The notes beneath the pieces were generated by a model. That model ran no database searches and was not told the origin of the DNA. It worked only from the letters and a program-made list of their open reading frames with translations. Positions 58,006 to 64,000 of a DNA stretch of 64,000 bases are shown in pieces. Source of the DNA: Pegoplata infirma (taxonomy: Eukaryota; Arthropoda; Insecta; Diptera; Anthomyiidae); the NCBI GenBank assembly GCA_963921195.1, contig OY992540.1:197208328-197272327 (forward strand), in the 5' to 3' direction. The first letter of the stretch is position 1. Every line of letters starts with the position of its first letter. Made by a program: the position numbers and the translations under genes.

Positions 58006-58400
58006 AATAATGTTTTTAGGCTGGTGTCTAATTTTAAAAAAGTTGCAGGACGCCACCTCAGCTTGACTCTATAAGCTAACAATTAACGAACAAGAACACA
58101 AGAATTACTATTTTCATTTTCTTAACACCAAAAATTTTAATGGGTTTGTAACTTGGATAATAAATCACCTTGTGGTGAATAAAACCGTTTTCACCAGCTG
58201 ATGAATAAAATGTAACATAATTACTTTTCTAAAAAAAAAAAAAAATTTCATCAAATTTTTTTTTATAAATTTTTTTTTTTTTAATTAAATTTTTTTTTCA
58301 TCAATTTTTTTTTTTTTCATCAAACTTTTTTTTTTCATCAAATTTTTTTTCAAAATTTTTAATGAACTCAAAATTTTTTTTACCAAAAATTTTAGGTTCA
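58006..58400 (+). mobile_element. EF repeat, E block and short T-rich core
   Basis: AATAATGTTTTTAGGCTGGT to CACCAGCTGATGAATAAAAT (58006-58215), then CATCAATTTTTTTT-type sequence to 58400. Confidence 0.75.
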
Positions 58401-58800
58401 TCCATTTTTTTTTAACATAATTTTGTTTTTCGTGAAAAAAAAACATTTTTTTTTACCAAGACTACTTTTTTACCAAGTCTAAGCTTTTCGCATAAAAATT
58501 TTCCATTTGGTTTTCAATTGTACATAAAACAAGTGAGAGTGTTATATTCTTTGGTGCCGAATCTTTTATACTCTCCAAAATGTAAAAACACTTTTTTGCA
58601 CTTAATTTTGCACTCACGAAATGTACAGCTCTTTTGGTTTTTTAATGGGGTCCTCGACTGATATTTCAATTCGTTTTGCATGGAATAGTAAAGTAATATA
58701 ACATTATTTTTTCTAAAAAAAACTTTGCTTTGGCAAGTACACCCAAATCTTCCGCAAAACATTATTATGATTTAATGTTTTGGGCAAGAGTAAAAAATTC
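58401..58800 (-). mobile_element. EF repeat, F block (to the assembly gap)
   Basis: ACCAAGTCTAAGCTTTTCGC, an internal short mini-me B-like piece (AACAAGTGAGAGTGTTATAT to ATGGGGTCCTCGACTGATAT, 58528-58665), TTGGCAAGTACACCCAAATC and TTTTGGGCAAGAGTA. It is the most compact complete EF copy in the window (58006 to about 58797). Confidence 0.75.
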
Positions 58801-59000
58801 NNNNNNNNNNNNNNNNNNNNNNNNNNNNNNNNNNNNNNNNNNNNNNNNNNNNNNNNNNNNNNNNNNNNNNNNNNNNNNNNNNNNNNNNNNNNNNNNNNNN
58901 NNNNNNNNNNNNNNNNNNNNNNNNNNNNNNNNNNNNNNNNNNNNNNNNNNNNNNNNNNNNNNNNNNNNNNNNNNNNNNNNNNNNNNNNNNNNNNNNNNNN
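58801..59000. other. Assembly gap (200 N)
   Basis: Exactly 200 Ns. A round number suggests a placeholder of unknown true size. Frames that appear to span it are not real. Confidence 0.99.
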
Positions 59001-59511
59001 GATCTTCTGGCGGAAAAAGAATTCCGAATACATACACTAAACATTTCGAACATGGCCATACAAACTTAAATTTAAATTGTGTGTTTCTCCAGCCGATAAA
59101 AAAATATTTTAAGGTACTTTTTGAAAATAACGATTCTAAAATGTCTGAAAGGTCTGAAAGGGGTAAGTAAGGTAAGTGAGTGAACTTTTATACATTTTCG
59201 ATCTCCTTAAATTATGATCATAGAAATATGAAATTGGAAATGTGGGATCATGCTGACGCAAAAAAACATTCTGACAAATGTACTTTTTAACATTTTGATG
59301 CTAACAGGGTAAAAAAGTGCACTTTGACTTTTTCGATCTATTGAAATGTATAGTAAATGTATCCTCCTTCTTAAAACGACATGAAAAAACTGAAAAAACA
59401 CTATTAGTAATTTCTGATTCTAAGAGGGTAAAATTTGGTAAACATAAATTGTGGTTTGATACTTTTCCTTAAAATAATGGTGTCATAAAATTAAAGTTTT
59501 GAGTGTAGAAT
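59001..59511. other. Spacer after the gap; possible exon-like end, unsupported
   Basis: A short open stretch ends in GAAAGGGGTAAGTAAGGTAA (59157-59176), which contains good 5' splice-site matches, but it has no recognisable domain and begins in the gap. From 59200 to 59490 the sequence resembles the diverged AAAGTGCACTTT/TAAGAGGGTAAAA blocks at 23.2-23.8 kb. Confidence 0.3.
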
Positions 59512-59673
59512 AGGGTGGCTCGTTTTTGGGCTTTTCTCTCTGATCAAATTCTAATACCCGCCAAAAGCGTCGGTCCCCTAAGGGTAACTCACATACAAAA
59601 TATCATTCCGATCGGAGTTTATCTTCTGTCTCCACTTTAAGCCTCAAAATTGGGGTTTTTGCAAAAAAGGACA

Positions 59674-59918
59674 CACAGAAAACAAATTTGCTAATATCCA
59701 ACTGAAATTCAGTTGTTGCAACAAAAAATCGGTGGATGCATTTGAATTAAGGTTGAAACAACTAAAAATCGGTAGTTACAACAAAATGTTGTTACTCCAA
59801 CTGTCTTTTAATTGAAACAACTATAAAATTCGTTAGCCACATCAAAATATAGTAGCAGCAACCGAATTTTGAGTTAACACAACTGAAAAATTCAGTTGGA
59901 AATTTATTTTTCTCTGTG
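59674..59918. mobile_element. MITE with CACAGARAAA ends
   Basis: 245 bp with ends CACAGAAAACAAATTTGCTA and, on the minus strand, CACAGAGAAAAATAAATTTC, followed inward by CCAACTGAAATTCAGTTG and its inverted counterpart near 59880. CAACTGAA/CAACAAAA motifs recur in both orientations. No clear TSD. Confidence 0.65.
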
Positions 59919-60189
59919 GACTTTAAAAAAAAAAAAATTAAGTTTTTTTATTAAAATAATTAAAAAAAATTTTTTGTATAATTGATCGTAAATACTTAAA
60001 TTTAAAATTTGAAGATTTGTGATGCAGTTTATTTTACTATGCTGAGGTATGACTCGGTCTGTCCAGAGTCGTCAAAGGTCTGCCTCCTTTGAAATAATTG
60101 TTATCGTACACAGCTTCAATATGTCTACCGTCGGTTTAATCTAGGGTTAGTAAGTAGTCGGGTTCGTGAAATCTGTCGGTGTATTAACA
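59919..60189. other. Spacer before the minisatellite
   Basis: Less AT-rich sequence (60040-60180) of unknown nature; nothing recognised. Confidence 0.35.
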
Positions 60190-61885
60190 AGGGCGAATGA
60201 CTCACGAGGAGAAACAATATCAGGTGAGTCGGGTCTAAAACGAGTCTAACCACGTTAGTATTAAGCTAAGTAACTCACGAGAGAAACAATATCAGATGAG
60301 TCGGATTAAATCGGGTTAAGTCGGATCGGGTAATAACTACGAATGGTAACTCACGAGAAGAAACAATAGCAGGTGAGTCGGATTCTAAATACGATTAGTA
60401 TAAGTCTAAGTAACTCACAAGAGAAACAATATCAGGTGAGTCGGATTAAATCGGGGAAGTCGGATCGGGGAAGTCGGATCGGGTTCTAACTACGAATGGT
60501 AACTCACGAGAAGAAACAATAGCAGGTGAGTCGGATTCTAAATACGATTAGTATAAGTCTAAGTAACTCACGAGAGAAACAATATCAGGTGAGTCGCATT
60601 AAATCGGGTTAAGCCAGATCGGGTTCTAACTACGAATGGAAACTCACGAGGAGAAACAATAGCAGGTGAGTCGGGTTCTAAATACGATTAGTATAATCTA
60701 AGTAACTCACGAGGAAACAATATCAGGTGAGTCGTTTCTAAATACGATTAGTATAAGTCTAAGTAACTCACGAGAGAAACAATATCAGGTGAGTCGGATT
60801 AAATCGGGTTAAGTCGGATCGGGTTCTAACTACGAATGGTAACTCACGAGAAGAAACAATAGCAGGTGAGTCGGATTCTAAATACGATTAGTATAAGTCT
60901 AAGTAACTCACGAGGGAAACAATATCAGGTGAGTCGGATTAAATCGGGTAAGTCGGATCGGGTCCTAACTACGAATGGTAACTCACGAGAAGAAACAATA
61001 GCAGGTGAGTCGGATTCTAAATACGATTAGTATAAGTCTAAGTAACTCACGAGAGAAACAATATCAGGTGAGTCGGATTAAATCGGGTAAGTCGGATCGG
61101 GTCCTAACTACGAATGGTAACTCACGAGAAGAAACAATAGCAGGTGAGTCGATTATTATAAGTCTAAGTAACTCACGAGAGAAACAATATCAGGTGAGTC
61201 GGATTAAATCGGGTTAAGTCGGATCGGGTTCTAACTACGAATGGTAACTCACGAGAAGAAACAATAGCAGGTGAGTCGGATTCTAAATACGATTAGTATA
61301 AGTCTAAGTAACTCACGAGAGAAACAATATCAGGTGAGTCGGATTAAATCGGGTTAAGCCGGATCTGGTTCTAACTACGAATGGAAACTCACGAGGAGAA
61401 ACAATAGCAGGTGAGTCGGGTTCTAAATACCATTAGTATAATCTAAGTAACTCACGAGGAAACAATATCAGGTGAGTCGTTTCTAAATACGATTAGTATA
61501 AGTCTAAGTAACTCACGAGAGAAACAATATCAGGTGAGTCGGATTAAATCGGGTTAAGTCGGATCGGGTTCTAACTACGAATGGTAACTCACGACAAGAA
61601 ACAATAGCAGGTGAGTCGGATTCTAAATACGATTAGTATAAGTCTAAGTAACTCACGAGAGAAACAATATCAGGTGAGTCGGATTAAATCGGGTTAAGTC
61701 GGATCGGGTTCTAACTACGAATGGAAACTCACGAGAAGAAACAATAGCAGGTGAGTCGGGTTCTAAATACGATTAGTATAATCTAAGTAACTCACGAGGA
61801 AACAATATCAGGTGAGTCGTTTAATTACGATACGTAAAATATTTGTAACTCACGAGGAAAACAATGACAGGTGAGTCGGGTGTTA
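60190..61885 (+). repeat. Bipartite minisatellite (about 142-bp unit) with 24 CAGGTGAGT sites
   Basis: The unit has two related halves: about 64 bp starting TAACTCACGAGAAGAAACAA and about 78 bp starting TAACTCACGAGAGAAACAAT. Each half has ACTCAC and GTGAGT as short inverted arms around a CAGGTGAGTCG. I counted 24 exact CAGGTGAGT and one CAGATGAGT. Variant halves (AAACTCACGAGGAG, GTCGTTTCTAAATA) recur at about 60640, 61385 and 61727, suggesting a higher-order period of about 0.75 kb. The frame at 61005-61217 is an artefact. Confidence 0.92.
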
Positions 61886-62534
61886 AATACGTAAAATATA
61901 AAACTAACTACAACAAAACTATTTGTAACTACTTGCACATCTACGGCACGTGTCGCTACGGTGAACTGGAATCGGGTCGGATTCTCGAGGTACACTTCGG
62001 TTTTTAGGTCGAAGTGTAGCTAAGACATCAACGTCGAAACTGGTTCGCTTTTGTGTGACCAAACATTGACATTATATGTGTATGATTTTACAAACTCAAT
62101 GTGAATTACATACGTAAAACACTACATAACAACTATTTCTTATAAAAATAGAATTGTTGGGTATGTGTTTGTGTTCTGATGTTGGTTGGTGGAAAAAGAC
62201 ATTTATGATTATAAGAAATTATTATAATATAATAGATCATTAAGTAGGTTATTTGTAATGGTACATTACATATTTTACGGTATCATTATCCCGTTCAAAC
62301 TTAATATCAAAAAAATGGCATGATTTTGGGGGCGTTCTCAAAACACCTTATTTCAAAATTTAAAAATTTTATAAAAAAAATTTTTAAATATACCATTTTT
62401 TCTTTCTGAATTCATTAAGAACACCTTGGAGAAGAAAAATGTAAAATATGGCGAATATCCGTCGAGCCACTTTTGGGGAATCGCGGGGGGAAGTTAGCGG
62501 ATTTCAAGGAAATGTTGGTTTTATCAATAATTTG
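61886..62534. other. Spacer after the minisatellite
   Basis: No gene supported. An inverted pair CACTTCGG/CGAAGTG lies at about 61995-62020. The rest is AT-rich. Confidence 0.35.
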
Positions 62535-63520
62535 GATTAATAAAATCTTATAAATTTAATTTTTGGGCAAATTAACTGTTTTTTGGTGTCGTGGCATTCT
62601 ATTAGATAACCTTAAGTCTGTCATGAAATCTTACCTATCTAGGACGTCTTTAACCCACATTGGCTGGGGGTCAAAAATGACCCCCGCAGGAAATTTGAAG
62701 TTTAGAGCTTAAATTTTGTGCTATTAACAAGTATAAAACGGCTATTGTGTTTTTTACCCTAGGTTAGGTTAGGTTAGGTTGGATGGGCGTCCGCCGATTT
62801 GGCGAATTCACTCGGAGGCCATAAGGCCTATTGTGATTCCCCTAAAAAGTTGTCTCCCTACTCCCCTGATATATACAATTCTACCTCTCAAACCACCCCG
62901 ATTCCCCTAGGTATTCTGCTAGAGACGTCAATGGGACACTGTTTAGGCAATCTAAGTCATCAAAAAACCGTTGCCCCAAATACTTAAGACGACGTTTCAT
63001 CAGACCCGGACATTCACACAACAAGTGCCTCACTGACTCCTCCTCCTCCACCTCTCCACAACTTCTGCAAAAGTCCCTGTCAGAAATTCCCATACGAACA
63101 GCCATTTGATAACGATAACGATAAAAGATTGTTAACCCTTCTTGGTAGGGGGTCAAAAATGACCCATTCAATAAAAAATATATTTATTTTTTATAGAAAA
63201 TTAATTTGTGGCAGTCTATTAGATAACTTTAAATCAGCCCTAAAATTTTACTTATTTAAGATATTTTTAACCCACATTGTCCAGGGGTCAAAAGTGCCCC
63301 CGGCAAAATCTTTTCGGCATAGTGCTTGAATTTTTTGATATCAACAAAAAGCTCTAAACTTCAAATTTCCGGCGGGGGTCATTTTTGACCCCCAGCCAAT
63401 GTGGATTAAAGACGTCCTAGATCAGTAAGATTTTATGACAGACTTAAAGTTATCTAATCGAATGCCATGACATCAAAGAACAGTTAATTTGCCCAAAAAT
63501 GAAATTAATAAGATTTTATA
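62535..63520. repeat. Long inverted repeat with GGGGTCAAAAATGACCCC palindromes (piggyBac-like TTAA)
   Basis: About 180 bp at 62535-62715 is the reverse complement, with few differences, of about 63340-63520. A third, direct copy of part of the arm lies at 63200-63300. Each arm contains TTAACCCACATTGGC-type sequence followed by the palindrome GGGGGTCAAAAATGACCCCC (62667-62686; also 63146-63163 partially, and 63372-63392). TTAA next to CCC ends suggests piggyBac-derived MITEs, possibly nested, but exact boundaries are not certain. Confidence 0.65.
62762..63130 (-). pseudogene. 5'-truncated LINE, C-terminal ORF2 fragment with AACCTAACCT tail
   Basis: The minus strand encodes YRYRYQMAVRMGISDRDF, CRSCGEVEEEESVRHLLCEC (a CX2CX12HX4C knuckle as in LOA/R1-type C-termini), LKYLGQRFFDDLDCLNSV and SLAEYLGESGWF, then a short 3' UTR. 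The 3' tail is AACCTAACCTAACCTAACCT (62762-62781 reversed). The insertion is in the centre of the long inverted repeat; TTACCCT (left) and TTAACCCT (right) may be a mutated duplication. Only about 370 bp were inserted. Confidence 0.75.
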
Positions 63521-63534
63521 AATCCAAATCTATA

Positions 63535-63560
63535 TCTATACTAATATTATAAAGAGGTAA
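63535..63560 (+). mobile_element. Helitron-like 5' terminus
   Basis: TCTATACTAATATTATAAAG, preceded by A, matches from memory a 5' end common to insect Helitron-type repeats: TC start, insertion between A and T. It leads directly into the TTTG array, and the rest is beyond the window. Confidence 0.5.
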
Positions 63561-64000
63561 TGTTTGTTTGTTTGTTTGTTTGTTTGTTTGTTTGTTTGTT
63601 TGTTTGTTTGTTTGTTTGTTTGTTTGTTTGTTTGTTTGTTTGTTTGTTTGTTTGTTTGTTTGTTTGTTTGTTTGTTTGTTTGTTTGTTTGTTTGTTTGTT
63701 TGTTTGTTTGTTTGTTTGTTTGTTTGTTTGTTTGTTTGTTTGTTTGTTTGTTTGTTTGTTTGTTTGTTTGTTTGTTTGTTTGTTTGTTTGTTTGTTTGTT
63801 TGTTTGTTTGTTTGTTTGTTTGTTTGTTTGTTTGTTTGTTTGTTTGTTTGTTTGTTTGTTTGTTTGTTTGTTTGTTTGTTTGTTTGTTTGTTTGTTTGTT
63901 TGTTTGTTTGTTTGTTTGTTTGTTTGTTTGTTTGTTTGTTTGTTTGTTTGTTTGTTTGTTTGTTTGTTTGTTTGTTTGTTTGTTTGTTTGTTTGTTTGTT
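63561..64000 (+). repeat. (TTTG)n array running off the right edge
   Basis: At least 110 uninterrupted TTTG units (440 bp) to the end of the window. In shorter relatives of this element type a few GTTT units follow the terminus, so this too looks like an expanded internal microsatellite. Confidence 0.95.

Noticed and set aside
58713..59170. ORFs spanning the N stretch
   Set aside because: They are created by translating 200 Ns.
59100..59180. Last part of a host exon ending in GGTAAGTAAGGTAAGT
   Set aside because: The open part is short, begins in the gap and has no recognisable domain; splice-donor-like strings alone are not enough.
61005..61217. Small repetitive ORF with ISLSNSREKQYQVS repeats
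   Set aside because: Frame happens to stay open over one and a half minisatellite units; it breaks in neighbouring units.
60190..61885. CRISPR-like array (regular repeats and spacers)
   Set aside because: The apparent spacers are themselves repeated, the unit is about 142 bp, there are no cas genes, and the context is an animal genome.
59512..62475. A 3-kb TIR element ending GTGGCTCG (59515) and CGAGCCAC (62464) that would enclose the minisatellite
   Set aside because: Only eight bases match between the two ends and no flanking duplication was found, so chance is likely.

Overview
The window is repeat-dense, AT-rich, non-coding DNA from an animal nuclear genome, very probably a higher fly (Diptera). 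The evidence is five non-LTR retrotransposon (LINE) copies or fragments of clades common in insects, many terminal-inverted-repeat (TIR) elements with classic target-site duplications (TSDs), and above all a dispersed family matching the dipteran 'mini-me' architecture: a GTCY/GACR proto-microsatellite and a short TA run around a conserved core. No host gene, rRNA or authentic tRNA gene could be supported. There are 200 Ns at 58801-59000, so this is an assembled scaffold. The genus cannot be told from the sequence alone.

Layout. 1-1652: 3' part of an R1-like LINE with an intact reading frame, ending in poly(A) directly against a (GACA)n array of about 5.4 kb (1653-7072) that runs into a mini-me-type 3' end. 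7.2-14.1 kb: mini-me copies, one inside another, plus TIR and hAT-type elements and AT-rich filler. 14.4-16.2 kb: a hAT MITE and a 556-bp unit with 72-bp perfect direct repeats, Pol III-like boxes and a hammerhead-ribozyme fold. 16.2-20.4 kb: a mini-me relative, T-rich tracts, and a CACTCAA-ended TIR element with tRNA-like sequences. 21.0-23.2 kb: a decayed RNase H-bearing LINE. 24.7-28.9 kb: a 36-bp minisatellite, mini-me copies and two Harbinger-like MITEs. 29-31 kb: A-rich tracts and a MITE built of about 22 alternating palindromes.

33.07-40.39 kb is a nest four levels deep: a mini-me copy split by a long-TIR element, split by a LINE, whose ORF2 is itself split by a TIR element and by a Penelope-like insertion. 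45.1-47.6 kb holds an uninterrupted 818-codon RTE-like LINE ORF. 48.3-50.1 kb is a hAT element with an 8-bp TSD. 50-53 kb: mini-me copies in reverse orientation. 54.75-55.87 kb: the 36-bp minisatellite again. 56.2-58.0 kb: a TIR element interrupted by a Penelope-like insertion with two hammerhead-like motifs. 60.2-61.9 kb: a minisatellite in which nearly every half-unit carries CAGGTGAGT, the 5' splice-site consensus. 62.5-63.5 kb: a long inverted repeat holding a LINE 3' fragment. 63.5-64.0 kb: a Helitron-like 5' end running into (TTTG)n.

Two themes link the parts. First, tetranucleotide proto-microsatellites inside mobile elements have expanded into long arrays (GACA at 1.6-7.1 kb, TTTG at the right edge). 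Second, hammerhead-type folds occur at three separate loci with Penelope/retrozyme-like organisation. In addition, one composite repeat (here 'EF': an outer block E, a simple-sequence core, an outer block F) recurs five times and its core keeps receiving other insertions. All family names come from reading motifs by eye; no database search was run.
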